From Chara braunii (taxonomy: Eukaryota > Streptophyta > Charophyceae > Charales > Characeae): a DNA stretch of 39,011 bases. Positions 20,941 to 31,310 of this stretch are shown here, piece after piece (within the stretch, counting starts at the first letter, position 1; every line of letters begins with the position of its first letter). The position numbers and the translations under genes are program-made. Under the pieces are notes generated by a model that did no database searches, had not been told where the DNA came from, and saw nothing but the letters and a program-made list of their open reading frames with translations. The stretch spans positions 1,186,055 through 1,225,065 of the forward strand of contig BFEA01000444.1 in NCBI GenBank assembly GCA_003427395.1. Reading direction: 5' to 3'.

Positions 20941-21178
20941 GAGTGCGGGCAATAGGAAGGCCGCAGCTGTCAAGGCGTTCCTATGCCATGGGGATGGGTT
21001 TTGGATCGTTGCGTTCACCCTCGCTCATCGCTTTGAGATGATTGGCGCCTGTTCACAGTTGGCAGTCCGATTGCCCGTCACTTGCAGATGGTGGAATCGG
21101 CAGTATGACTCTCCGCCCTCACTTTGGATGCGTCAGACCGGTAAGATACCATCTATACACTCATTAGCTCTTTATTGA

Positions 21179-21180
<2 letters not shown>
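20941..21180. other. unassigned sequence
   Basis: The plus frame stays open to 21178 and reads less biased here than in the purine tract, but I do not recognise it. A GTAAG near 21141 could be a donor. No supported gene. Confidence 0.25.

Positions 21181-21246
<66 letters not shown>
21181..21246. repeat. (ATT)n microsatellite
   Basis: Almost perfect ATT units over about 65 bp, followed by T runs. Confidence 0.95.
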
Positions 21247-21379
21247 TAGTATTTTTTTTATTTTTTTTTTTGCTATTTGTGTATGATTTATTGTTATTAT
21301 TATGATATTATTATTTCTATTATTAAAAACAGTGCATTCTTACCTGCTCTGATGCTTTACATGTATGCTGAGAAAGGGA

Positions 21380-21708
21380 GGCGAGTGATATACCTAGTGC
21401 TGGAAGTGTGCGATATTGGTCGCTGTATGCACGTACTTCGGAAAGCTGTTGTCGTCAACTTCTGCACTGTAGTATAGGCTAGTTAGGATCTGCCACATGT
21501 AGTCCGGGCGCCGAGCGCCAGATAGGATATCAACTCTGGTTCTTCGTTAATGATGATGAAGGGACTATTTCAGCATTGTCCATTATGAACTCTTGGCGTG
21601 TTTTTATTTGGTAAATCCTGTGATGCAATTTCTGCTGTTGGTTCGATGTCACGACTATCTGGTCTTGTGTATATAATGTTGTTTGATTGCTGAAGTTCGC
21701 TATTGCTC

Positions 21709-21769
<61 letters not shown>

Positions 21770-21870
21770 GGTATTATTATTATTATATATTTATTATAGT
21801 TAGTATTGTTAGTATTGTTATTATTATTGTTATTATTATTATTAATTATTATCATTACTATTATTATTGG
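21380..21870 (+). repeat. simple-repeat-flanked element, copy IV
   Basis: This is the best match to copy I. GAGAAAGGGAGG and GTGATATACCTAGTG open the body. GCGCCAGATAGGATATC, GATGCAATTTCTGCTGTTGG and TCACGACTATCTGGTCTTG lead to the (ATT)n tail at 21713-21870. The body is about 80-85% identical to 6300-6572 by eye. Confidence 0.65.
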
Positions 21871-21899
21871 GTTTGAATAGGATCGTAGCAGGACGAAGT

Positions 21900-22067
21900 T
21901 GGGGGAAAAGAGAGAGAGAGAGAGAGAGAGAATCGAAAGAAAGGAAAAAGAGACTTATCCAACTGGCTCGTGGATCGCCGTCACAGTGGTCGGGCAGCTG
22001 GCTCCCCTGAAAAATGTCGTGCCACCATCCTGTCTGTACCTGACCGGGGTAAATGGTTTGGGTAGAC

Positions 22068-22099
<32 letters not shown>

Positions 22100-22200
22100 T
22101 TATTAATAATAATAATATTATTATTATTATTATCATTATGATTATTAGTGTTATTTGTAATATTGTTACCTTATTATTTATTATTATTATTATATCGATT
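21900..22200. repeat. GA tract, short unique stretch and (ATT)n
   Basis: (GA)n at 21908-21931, then about 120 bp of unassigned sequence, then (ATT)/(AAT) repeats from about 22068 to 22195. The order purine tract, body, ATT tail resembles the simple-repeat-flanked family, but the body does not match. Confidence 0.5.
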
Positions 22201-22215
22201 TTGCCTAGAGTTGAG

Positions 22216-22400
22216 AACTCGAATATGTTCGAACGAGAAAGGCTCCGCTAGGAAGGAGAAGGACACCGTGGAGGGAGAAGAAGAAGAAGAAAGACATCAC
22301 GAGAAAGAGGGAAGTTCGTGTGAAGAAGAAGAGGAAGAAGAAGGGGAAGGAGAAGAAGAAGAAATGAGTAGGAGGAAAAGAAAAGGGGGGGAGGAGGTGA
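22216..22400. repeat. polypurine tract
   Basis: Purine-rich plus strand with GAA/GGA units. The acidic plus frame and the Ser/Leu minus frame across it are compositional. Confidence 0.75.
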
Positions 22401-22569
22401 AAGTGGAATGGAACACGTACCTTGACAGCAAAAGTTCCCGCCTATCCTGCACCATTCGAACGGTTTCCCATAGTCAAACTGCATGAAAGTTCAAAGTGCC
22501 TTTCTCTATCCTGCCGCTCTTTTGTACGGCTACAGTTTGGGTAGTAGTAGATAGGGGCAAGATAAGTTT

Positions 22570-22860
22570 ATAGTATGTGCATAGGAGATAGAGTGAGAGA
22601 GAGAGAAAATTGAGGGGGAGAAGGGAGTGAGAGAACGGAGAAGACAGACAGACTAACTGACAGACTGAGAATTGACGGGATGAGACAGATAGACCGACAG
22701 ACTAGAGAAAGGACAGATAGACAGATAGACAGACGGACAGACAAGATAAACAGATAGACAGACACGACAAGAAAAGAGAATGCAGGCATGAGGGGAGGAC
22801 AGAGTGAGAGAGAAGACAAAGAAGGAGAGAGAGAGATGGAGTTGGAGGGAGAAGAGAGTC
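22570..22860. repeat. GA- and CAGA-rich simple sequence
   Basis: Degenerate GAGA and CAGACAGA units dominate, notably 22640-22765. Antisense frames read Ser/Leu/Cys repeats and are not genes. Confidence 0.8.
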
Positions 22861-23066
22861 ATCTAGCTTAGATGGGGAGACTGGTATTGGGTCGCTGAAT
22901 TCTCCGGTGATGATTACTTGGTGACCGGATCCCTGCAAAACTATTTAAAGTGATAGATTGTTGAAACTTCCGAGTTGCGCATATCTAGACCTTGCATTTC
23001 CGATCTCCAGTATGGAGGACGTGTGACCTCCGAAGGAGTGTGTGGATAAAAAAAGGAAAGAATGAT
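22861..23066. other. unassigned spacer
   Basis: About 200 bp of ordinary sequence between two CAGA-rich tracts; nothing recognised. Confidence 0.5.
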
Positions 23067-23242
23067 ATAGACAGTCACACAAACAGACACAATCAGGCAG
23101 ACATGACAAAGTAGAGACAGACAGAAGCAGACAGAGAGAACAGAGACAGACAAACAGACCGACAGAAAGACATGCTGACTGACGCAGACAGCCAGACATG
23201 ACTAGCAGGGATAGACAAACACAAAGAGAGAGAGAGAGGTCG
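23067..23242. repeat. CAGACAGA-rich simple sequence
   Basis: Degenerate (CAGA)n ending in (GA)n at 23226-23239, directly before the second 18S fragment. Confidence 0.8.
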
Positions 23243-23255
23243 ACGCTTGTTGGGA

Positions 23256-23327
23256 GCATCTTCATGGATGCCTAGTAAGCGTGAGTCATCGGATCGTGAT
23301 GATTACGTCCCTGCTCCTTGTACACAC
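23256..23327 (+). pseudogene. short 18S rRNA fragment
   Basis: GATGCCTAGTAAGCGTGAGTC, GATGATTACGTCCCTG and CCTTGTACACAC match the same 18S region as 5400-5480, in order and spacing. Upstream, GCATCTTCATG is a shortened version of GATCTTGAACGAG. It ends at the ACACAC just before the conserved CCGCCC and is followed at once by the 66-bp tandem array. With about 70 nt, it can only be a captured fragment. Confidence 0.8.
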
Positions 23328-23330
23328 AAG

Positions 23331-24050
23331 ACATTGAAATGGGGCTAGAGATGAGGTCCTCCAGACTAATCCGAAAGCTTTGCTCGTTTGCCTAAGACAT
23401 TGAAATGGGGCTGGAGATGAGGTTCTCCTGATTGATCCGGTCGCTTTGCTCGTTTGCTTAAGACATTGAAATGAGGCCGGAAGTGAGGTCTTTGTGACTG
23501 ATTCGATCGCTTTGCTTGTTTGCTTAAGACATTGAAATGGGGATGGAGATGACGTCCTCCTGACTGATTCGGTCGCTTTTCTCGTTTGCCGAAGACATTG
23601 AAATAGGGTTGGAGATGAGGTTCTCCTGACTGATCCAGTCGCTTTGCTCGTTTGCTTAAAACATTGAAATGAGGCTGGAGATGAGGTTTTCCTGACTGAT
23701 CTGTGGTCGCTTTACTCGTTTGGTTAACACATGGATATGGGGCTGGAGATGAGGTCCTCCCTACTGATCTGGTCGCTTTGCTCGTTTGCGTAAGACATTG
23801 AAATGGGGCTGGAAATGAGGTCCTCCTGACTGATCCGGTCACTTTGCTCGTTTGCTTAAGACATTGAAATAGGGTTGGATATGAGGTCCTCTTGACTACT
23901 CCAGTCGCTTTGCTCGTTTGCCTAAGACATTGAAATGGGATTGGAGATGAGGTCCTCCTTAGTGATCCGGTCGCTTTGCATGTTTGCGTAAGATATTGAA
24001 GTGAGGCTGGAGATGAGGTCCTCCTGACTGATCCGGTCGCTTTGCTAAGT
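23331..24050. repeat. 66-bp minisatellite, eleven units
   Basis: ACATTGAAATGGGG anchors lie at 23331, 23397, 23463, 23529, 23595, 23661, 23729, 23795, 23861, 23927 and 23993. The period is 66 bp, with one 68-bp unit. Each unit also has GGAGATGAGGTCCTCCTGAC, a TGATCCGGTCGC block and TTTGCTCGTTTGC. Since 66 is divisible by three, a minus-strand frame (23842-23366) repeats a 22-residue unit. It remains open after the 68-bp unit shifts the frame, which argues for absence of stops by chance, not selection. Confidence 0.95.
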
Positions 24051-24435
24051 CAGTCAGTTTTGCTTGGTGACAAAGGTCTGACTCTTCTCCTTGTGAGAAT
24101 AGTTCAGGCAAGTGTGTTAGTGATTGCATGGGGTTTGACTGAGAACAACTTTGAGAGTTAATTAACTAAGTAATATACATGGTTCATGTTTTTTGTGATC
24201 AGGACAAACAAAAGATGAAAACTTTGGATGAATGAACCCTTGTTTTGAATTGGCTGAATGCGTTGTGGATTTGACATGCTTGCTGACAATGACTTGTCTT
24301 TTTGCTCAAGTTTTGTCTGTTTTCTGCTTTAGTAGGGTAGTCTGTTATTGCTCGTCTTATGCTTGAGCGACAGGCAGGTAGATGCTCACTTTTATTTTCA
24401 CGTTTATCTTTTCATGCATTATTGTTTTGGTAGGA
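24051..24435. other. unassigned sequence
   Basis: T- and G-rich plus strand with no frame or repeat recognised. Confidence 0.4.
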
Positions 24436-24770
24436 CATTGGTTAGCCTTTGACTTAGTAGAAGTTATGGGAGCCTCTTTTTCTTAAGGGAGGTACTGCCA
24501 AAATTTCTGCTAAATACTCAAAGTTAGTCAAGTTTCAAAATTGTCAAGTAGGATAGGATATAGTTTAGCCTTTGGAGTCGGTAGGAATTCTGGAAGTCGT
24601 CATTTCTAAAGGAAGTGTTGCCGAAGTTTCCACTAAAACCAAACAGTTAGCTTATTTTCATATATTTTATGAGTCCCAAATTTTATTTTTTTTTAGATTT
24701 TATATATTAAATATTCGTCGAGCAAACTTCCCTAAAGGAAGTGTTGCCAATATTTTCGGGATTTTCACAT
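24436..24770 (+). repeat. tandem units with AAGGAAGTGTTGCC
   Basis: Two units offset by about 123 bp share GTTTAGCCTTTG, GGTAGGAATTCTGG-like text, a purine run followed by TACTGCC or TGTTGCC, and AAACAGTTAG-like text. A third partial unit (CTAAAGGAAGTGTTGCC) is near 24732. A purine run followed by TGTTG is how many plant retrotransposons enter their 3' terminal repeat, but no coding partner is nearby. Confidence 0.5.
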
Positions 24771-26340
24771 CGTTACTACTAAGTAGCTTTGAGTGCAATA
24801 CGGAGTTGAACTCCGTTAACTCGACGGGCGATGTCTGCCTTGATTTTGTGACGCAGGTCACGGTTACCTGCGAGTGGTCTCAGAGATCTTGAGCTTCATC
24901 AACTTATGCTATCGATTTGATAGGAGGTCGGTTTGTGACTGAATTCCTACCCACCATAATACCCACGCCCAGATGTCCGTGATCCTGTGGGCGAAAGACA
25001 TTTTCGTATGAAAGAAAACCTATCATTGAAACCTCTCTTGAATGACCATGCAAAATTTGTATGAATCGGGACGGGCGGGTATGCCTTTGCTGAGTGGGGG
25101 TCGGAAAGGGGCGTATGAACCTGGAAGCAAAGGTGTTGACCACGTCTTGTGGTATCTGCATGTGGATTTTCATTGGGCTTTATGTGTGCAAATATGTATG
25201 GGAGCGAGGGTTCGCTCCTAGATTGAGGATGATATGAAGAAATGATTGCAAGATGTGAGTGACAAGGTTCAACTATGGCTGTGAGAATGGCTCTCCCTGA
25301 TTTCCTACGAGACTCTCTCTTTTCTTTTTCTTATTTTTTCCCCTGTCGCACGCATCTAGCACACAGGTAGGAGTAGCCAAGCGCAAGGTTTAGCGCTCGA
25401 CCTTCGATCGGACTGAGACTTAGTTTGGGTATGGCGAATTGTTCGCCAACCCGTGACTGTCTTTCAGTAAGGGATGAACGAGCGGACCCCGTCTCAAAGG
25501 GATTTTACTTTTTAGATTATTGGTCGAACGTTGGTCCTTAGCCTAAAATTCGAGGTCCTTGTCCATGACATCCCAAACTTTGGTCCAACACAAAAGGTTT
25601 TCCCCATGAGTCGGACCTACGCCCCTTGCATATCGTCACCCACTGCCTAAAAGACAAGGGGTCTGCAAGGGCCGAACGACTTATCCTTCAGCTGTTCGAT
25701 ATCGTGAAGGGGGGTCCCTTCACAATATTTCGTTTTCGATACTTGAGTGTCGTACCCAACCCCGAAACACATGAAACAACAGAAAAAAAATTGTGTTCAT
25801 TTTCGGGTCTGACCAACATTCGAGTCAAATGCCAACGTTTATATAAACGTTGCTACAAATACAAACATTTGTTACTATTTTAACATTCATCCAACCTTGT
25901 TGTAATTATACGAATATCATTTTTTTGGTACCCTTAACATTGGAGGAAGGAAGTGGAACGTTGATGGAACGTTGAGAATATGAATGGATGGACTTTGTTT
26001 TTCATGTAACTCGTATGTGAGAATAATATGACGTCTAACATCGTGTCGAAGAGGTGGTTGCACTCTCATCTTCTTTAACCATGTTCTGCTATAGAGTGAG
26101 ACCACCTTTTCGACATGCTTGGCGTATCGTTTGTTCATATGCGTCCTTTATCTTCGTCTCTGCAACACTTAATGTGAGGTTTCCAATCCTGAAAATATAA
26201 GTCAATTTTTCCTTGGGTAAGGCCAATTCTTATTGCCTTAGGTATTTCATACTTACTCATCTTAGTTTTTGGGATTCGAACTGAAGCCTGTATTTCAACA
26301 GCACAATGACATGTGTCTCTTAGACCTTTTCAATATTTTC
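24771..26340. other. unassigned sequence
   Basis: Short frames only (24904-25173 minus, 25626-25883 plus), unrecognised. Small palindromes include GGAGTTGAACTCC (about 24800) and GGCGAATTGTTCGCC (about 25433). No tRNA gene was supported. Confidence 0.4.
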
Positions 26341-26985
26341 ATTACCATTGTAGTATTAGGGGGTTAGCCACATCCGTGTTCATGCATCCAACGAGGGAAC
26401 ATGCGGGGGCTGCACCCACCAGCATGTGGGTCATACCAGCCCGGGGTCAGAGACCATGCCATTTGGACCAATCTTCGCACCTTTATTCCCCTACCTTCTA
26501 CGCCCGATAATTATCGCTACATCTAGACTGAAAGTTGCCCCAAATGCAACTATAATGACCGCACCTTTATTCCCCTACCTTCTACGCCCGGTAATTATCG
26601 CTACATCTGGACTGAAAGTTCGGGTGTGGATGGTGGGAACATCAGCAGTCAGAGACTGCTGATTGAGAGGGCGATACCAGCCCAGAGTCAGAGACCATGC
26701 CATTTGAACCAATCACTGCACCTTAGTTCCCCTATCTTCCACGCTCAATCGTTATTGTTGCATCTGGACTGAAAGTTGCCCCAAATGCAACAATAATGAT
26801 CCGGTCTTCTGTTCAAGTGTAAACGGTAGGAACATCAACAGCCAGAGACTCATGATTGAGAGACTCAACCGGCTACATCAACTATGTCCAAAAGGTACAA
26901 AAGGCGAATGAGGATTGAGTCTATGACCTCCCAAACGCCACTTCTATGCCATACCAACTGAGCTACGGGTAGACCATTGACTGAG
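26341..26985 (-). repeat. tRNA-derived SINE, copy 1 (internally duplicated)
   Basis: On the minus strand the head near 26970-26905 has GTAGCTCAGTTGGTATGG (A box) and GACTCAATCC (B-box-like). The body shares with copy 2 GATTGGTCC...GGCATGGTC, the TGACCC...CCACATGC stretch and CCCGCATGTTCCCTCG. A tandem duplication, 26434-26668 against 26674-26869, lengthens this copy. Within it a shorter duplication repeats TTTATTCCCCTACCTTCTAC. The (TTTA)n at 26996-27041 borders the head. Confidence 0.6.
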
Positions 26986-27089
26986 CTTGCTACAATTTTT
27001 TATTTTTTATTTTATTTATTTATTTACTTATTTATTTTAAACTAAGCCACATTCTTCTATCAATTTCACCTTACACTACCTACCTACCC

Positions 27090-27415
27090 CTACCCCTAAT
27101 TGGGCCTCGTAGCAGCCAAAATTGTGTTCACGAGAGAACATGAGGGGGTTGCTCCCGACCTGCAGGTGGGTGGTGCCAAGGAACAACCGGAAGCATCAGG
27201 GACCATGCCAACGGGACCAATCCCTGTGCCTCCCCTCAGGTCCCCTCCCCTACAAACATCAATAGACTCTGCTCAATGGCGATCGGGGGCTCTTGTGGTC
27301 TATCTGAAGCGGTCGCCAGGCATGCCCCAGGATGGTACATGAGGGAATGGGGATTCAACCCACGACATCCTGAATGCCACTTGCGAGCCTTACCAACTGA
27401 GCAAGGCCGCTACTA
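27090..27415 (-). repeat. tRNA-derived SINE, copy 2
   Basis: On the minus strand TTGCTCAGTTGGTAAGG and GTGGGTTGAATCCCC, about 30 nt apart, are A- and B-box-like. The B box has lost one base. The body matches copy 1, and the 3' end has TAGGGGTAGGGGTAGGTAGG. Same orientation as copy 1. Confidence 0.6.
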
Positions 27416-27439
27416 CAAAGTTTTTGTGGCCAGGAGGGC

Positions 27440-27645
27440 AGTTCATGTAGCTCAGTGGTTAGAGCACCGGTTGGAAATGTGCATTGTGGAATGGGGTTGC
27501 CGGATTAAAACTCAATTGCAGCCTTGCCCATGGACACTGGCAAGGCGTTAGAATGACGCATGTGCAATGAACCCAGATCGTGAAGACAGTTGTCAACAAT
27601 GCAAGTCCAAATGAGTGTCAACCAGCTGATGATAATCAATAATCG
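27440..27645 (+). repeat. tRNA-derived SINE head and body, opposite strand
   Basis: GTAGCTCAGTGGTTAGAGCAC is a textbook tRNA 5' domain with a perfect A box. The B box is degraded (GGATTAAAACTC). About 130 bp of body end in ATAATCAATAATC. It differs in sequence from the two minus-strand SINEs. Confidence 0.55.
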
Positions 27646-28500
27646 TAAGAGAAGAGAAGACATACACAGACGAGATAGATAAGAGGGAGGAAAGACTTAG
27701 AGTGGGGAAGATAGAAACAATGTCGACTGCTTCTTCGGGCTCCATCCGCAATCACCACCTCAATAATCAATAATCTGAACAAGTATCTGAAGTAATCTCA
27801 ATGTGCCACGTGGCACGTCTAGTCGGTCTCTCATCAATGTTGGACCAATGTCGACATGAAGACAACCAGGTAAGTATCAACGGCCTGACCTTCTCCTGAA
27901 TGACGATAATCAGAACAGCAACATAAGTCACATAGCTTCGCCTCGTCAACATAGTAGTACACGTGGCACCACCCACATTAGCCACCAGTAGTACACATAG
28001 CAGCAGCCATGTCGGCGACGATGCATGGCAGCTGCCACATCAGCATGCCACGAAGACAGGTGCAAGCCAGCCACTATATCGGACCAACAACGCATCACCG
28101 TATACACAATGTCAGCGCTCAACCAAGAAAGTTGGCGCTTATGTAGTGTTGACTCGGGGTCTGGGCCTCGGATGCTACCACCCTCAACCGTCCAGATCTC
28201 GATGCAAACTAAGGCCCAGATTTGTCTGAAACCGAATTCCCTCCGGCCTAGATGCTTGTCTGGGTACCTGCGCACAACAAGTGAGTGTATCCAACCAAGG
28301 ACCTGGGTGCGGTACCTTTGACTCTACAGTTGACTTTGACCCTTGAATTTTCTGTGTGCAATGTTAGGTCACACAACCAAACGTCGCAGACTCAGGCCTG
28401 GGCGTGTCTTGGTTACATAGGCCAGCGCAGACCAACTTAGGTTTGCGTTGCGTGGGGCTGAGTTCTGGGCTCCATGCTACTTCTGAACAGGGGTACTGCA
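27646..28500 (-). repeat. possible 3' terminal repeat and flank of the Ty3 element
   Basis: Downstream of the pol reading frames there is no coding sequence. On the minus strand a purine-rich GGGTCGGCAGGAA is followed at 28500 by TGCAGTACCCC, a reasonable polypurine tract and LTR start. The block contains a TGCCACGTGGCA palindrome (27811-27822) and several GCCAC motifs. No second LTR is in the window for comparison, so the boundary and the call are tentative. Confidence 0.3.
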
Positions 28501-28539
28501 TTCCTGCCGACCCATTTTCGAGTTCCACCGTAGAAATAT

Positions 28540-29028
28540 TTAAGACTTTAACCCTCGTTCATAAGCAGCGACAATAGCAGGAGCATTTTCAAGTAGTTCT
28601 CGTTTACTAAACCATCTGTCCTCGGATGGTGCCTGAGATTTAAAACGTACCTTGAACTGCTTCTAAGGTTGTTCACGTCTCTCCGTAGAGAAGTAACCAT
28701 GCTCTATGATTTTGTCTACCTCATATCTGCCTTCCATAGATGGCGGAATCATAGAGGGTTTGTTTGGAAATTCATTCCCTTCTACATAGGGCATCAATTT
28801 GGATGCGTGAAAGACAGGATATGTTTTGAGGTAAGGGGGAATATCAATGCGAAAAGACGGTCTCTCTGCATCTCCAATTACTTTGAGAACTTCCCAGGGT
28901 CCAAAATGGACAGGAAGCAATTTATGGGACACATCTTCCTCTAATGAAAATTCTTTATATTTTACTCGAACCAGATCACCCTTTTTGAATGTAGACGGTC
29001 GACGGTGCCTGTTGGCTTGTCCAATCAT
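28540..29028 (-). pseudogene. Ty3 integrase C-terminus (GPY/F-type) plus chromodomain, broken
   Basis: FKKGDLVRVKY, then HFGPWEVLKVIGDA and YPVFHASKLMPY, are the SH3-like GPY/F tail of Ty3/gypsy integrases. YEVDKIIEHGYFSTERREQP opens a chromodomain. A TAG at 28663-28665 breaks it. In the same frame, FKVRFKS...RWFSKRELLENAP completes the fold and ends at TAA 28540-28542. Chromodomains guide integration to marked chromatin and define chromoviruses. Between 29028 and 29125 the link to the integrase core contains further stops. Confidence 0.85.
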
Positions 29029-29124
29029 CCATATTTGAGATTTCCTTAGATTATCTTTAACTTTATGAATGTCCTCCTAGAACAATATTGCATATTCTCG
29101 GGTCCCTGGGGGCAACCTAAGGAA

Positions 29125-29930
29125 CTAGTACCAATTTAGTACATCAATGGGACGTTCAGGTTTCCACCCTTTGTGAAGTGCATTCGGGGTTCGTTCAGTG
29201 GAAGTGTGGACACTGTTGTTATATGCACTAGTAATTTTGAGTAAGTTCTTATCCCAATCAATCTGATCGGGTCTAACATACATATGCAAAAACTGTTGGC
29301 ACGGGTGGTTCATCTGTTCAGTTTGGCCATTCGTTTCAGGATGCCTCCCTGACGACATGGTTAGCCGCGTGCCATAAGCTTCCATCGGCTTTTGCCATGG
29401 CAGACTGATGAACCTGACATCTTGATCAGACACAATGGATTTAGGGAACCCGTACTCAGTGACCCATCGCATATGAAATTTTTGAATGACAAATTCGGTA
29501 CGCGCTTCTATTGGTAAGGAAACAAACATAGCATATGGTCCACAATTACCATCACTTGACTATTACTATTGCGACTTTTAACCGGACTCATAAAGTCAAT
29601 TGAGATAGACTCATCTGGTTCGCTTGGTATAGGTAATGGCTTGAGAAGTCCAAGGGGATTCTCATGCGGCGGCTTGTTTCTCTGACACACTAAGCAGGTA
29701 CGAACATATGCTAGTACATTTACTTTAAGTCCCTTCCATTCGAAACATTCTCTGACTTCAGCATATGTTTTCTTGAAACCAAAATGACCCTCAGAATCGT
29801 GACGTTCCCCAATCAACAGACTCTTAATCTCTTCCTTATGAGGAATACACAATCTTTGTTCGGTTTGGTCAATCAAGAACAACAACTCATCAGTCATTCT
29901 ATAATTGGGTAGTTCGGACGGATCTCGTAC
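29125..29930 (-). pseudogene. Ty3 integrase, zinc-binding and catalytic core, frameshifted
   Basis: The zinc-binding region near 29810-29690 has HDSEGH followed by CLVCQ, an HHCC pattern. The catalytic acids are visible: D in ESISIDFM (near 29600), D in SDQDVRF and E in NGQTEQMN within 29125-29529. The first and last parts are in different frames that overlap at 29508-29529, so a frameshift separates the first acid from the other two. The enzyme would insert element DNA into the genome; this copy cannot make it as one chain. Confidence 0.9.
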
Positions 29931-30426
29931 AAGGATATCCATGATTGGTTTCCAGATAGGATAAGTAGCATATCCTTGGCGAATCGGGTCTTTCAGGTCA
30001 TTCCAAACATCCAAGTAAGAGACAATTGCGCCAAAGAAATCACTGCGTCGAGACAAAGTATCTGCAACCACATTAGATTTACCTTTGATAGTCTTGAGTT
30101 CAAAGTCAAAGATGTCAATGAATGCAGACCATCTTACCAACTTGTCAAAGAGTCTGGCCTGTGTTTTTATCCACTTTAGGGTTGAGTGGTCTGAGTACAC
30201 AGTAAAGTGTCTCCCTAACAGGTAGTGCCTTCATATGTCCAACGCACAGACTAATACATAGGTAGTGCCTTACCGTCATCTTGCTGGAGAACAACGTTAA
30301 TCCCATACTGACTTGCGTCAGTAGTGATAATGAAGGGCAAAAATGGGTCAGCAATCTTAAGGACATGTAGTGAGTCAGTGCATACTTCAATTTCCGAAAG
30401 GAAGACTCACAATCCTTATCCCACAA
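29930..30426 (-). pseudogene. Ty3 RNase H, frameshifted
   Basis: WDKDCESSFRKLK at the top of 30426-30145 is the RT-RNase H connection. A shifted frame then gives TTDASQYGINVVLQQDDG (near 30320-30270), the first RNase H strands. A third frame gives DHSTLKWI and KGKSNVVADTLSRR at the start of 30200-29508, the C-terminal end. All landmarks are present in order but spread over three frames. Confidence 0.85.
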
Positions 30427-30435
30427 CCAGATAGT

Positions 30436-31150
30436 TTATTTATTTAACAATCTTCGTATTGGTGCAACAATCAGTAAAACGTTTCTGACAAACTTCTTAT
30501 AATAACTAGCTAGACCAATGAAAGATCGTAGTTCAGTAATAGACTTAGGTTGTGGCCAATCTCTAATTGCTGATATATTTTTCTCTTTCGGCCTTAGACC
30601 TTCTTTGTTTATTATATGTCCTAAGTATAATACTTTGGACTTAGCAAACTCAGACTTTTTTGAATTGATTTTAAATTTGTCCTCACACAACTTCCCTAGT
30701 ACCAGACAAAGGTGCTTCTCATGATCCTCTACTGTTTTACTATACACTAGAATATCATCGAGATAGACAATGACAAACTTATCCAACCATTGATGAAACA
30801 AGTCATTCATTGACCTTTGAAAAGTGGCAGGGGCATTCGTTAATCCGAAGAGCATTACCACGCACTCATAGTGGGCATACCTGGTTCGGAAAGTGGTCTT
30901 ATGCTGATCGGAGGGTTCCACCTCGATCTGGTAATACCCAAATTTCAAGTCGATCTTGCTAAAGTACCTGCATCCCTGTAAGTAAGTCGTCAATGCAACG
31001 AAGCGGTTCAACATTCTTAACAGTGACGACATTTAACCTTCTGTAGTCTATACAGAGACGTAACTCACCTTCCTTCTTAGGTATAAACAAGACAGGAGAA
31101 CCATAAGTTGAGGAGCTAGGGCGAATCCATCATTTTACTGTTAAGTCTTG
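30436..31150 (-). pseudogene. Ty3/gypsy reverse transcriptase, broken
   Basis: The palm, 31032-30436, has DLKFGYYQIEV, FGLTNAPATFQ, the catalytic YLDD (30754-30765) and LGHIINKEGL. The fingers lie upstream in a shifted frame (STYGSPVLFIPKKEG and LCIDYRRLN near 31110-31030). The motif set and order are those of Ty3/gypsy (Metaviridae) and not Ty1/copia, where integrase precedes RT. The YLDD active site is intact although the polyprotein is not. Confidence 0.95.
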
Positions 31151-31310
31151 CAGTTATTTTCTTAATTCCTCAAGTTCCCTAGCAGACATTCGGTAGATAG
31201 GGCCCTTGGGAATCTTACTACCCGGAAAAATCTCAGTGGTGTGCTTAATTGCATGCTCAGTTATTCCTGTTGTTTCAGTTTATAGATCTTTATACTCATC
31301 TAAGAGTTTT

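Noticed and set aside
22568-23265. Cys/Ser/Leu-rich minus frames
   Set aside because: Antisense reading of CAGA and GA repeats.
27078-27103. Telomere-like CCCTACCCCTA
   Set aside because: Only two imperfect units, not TTTAGGG; it is the tail of a SINE copy.
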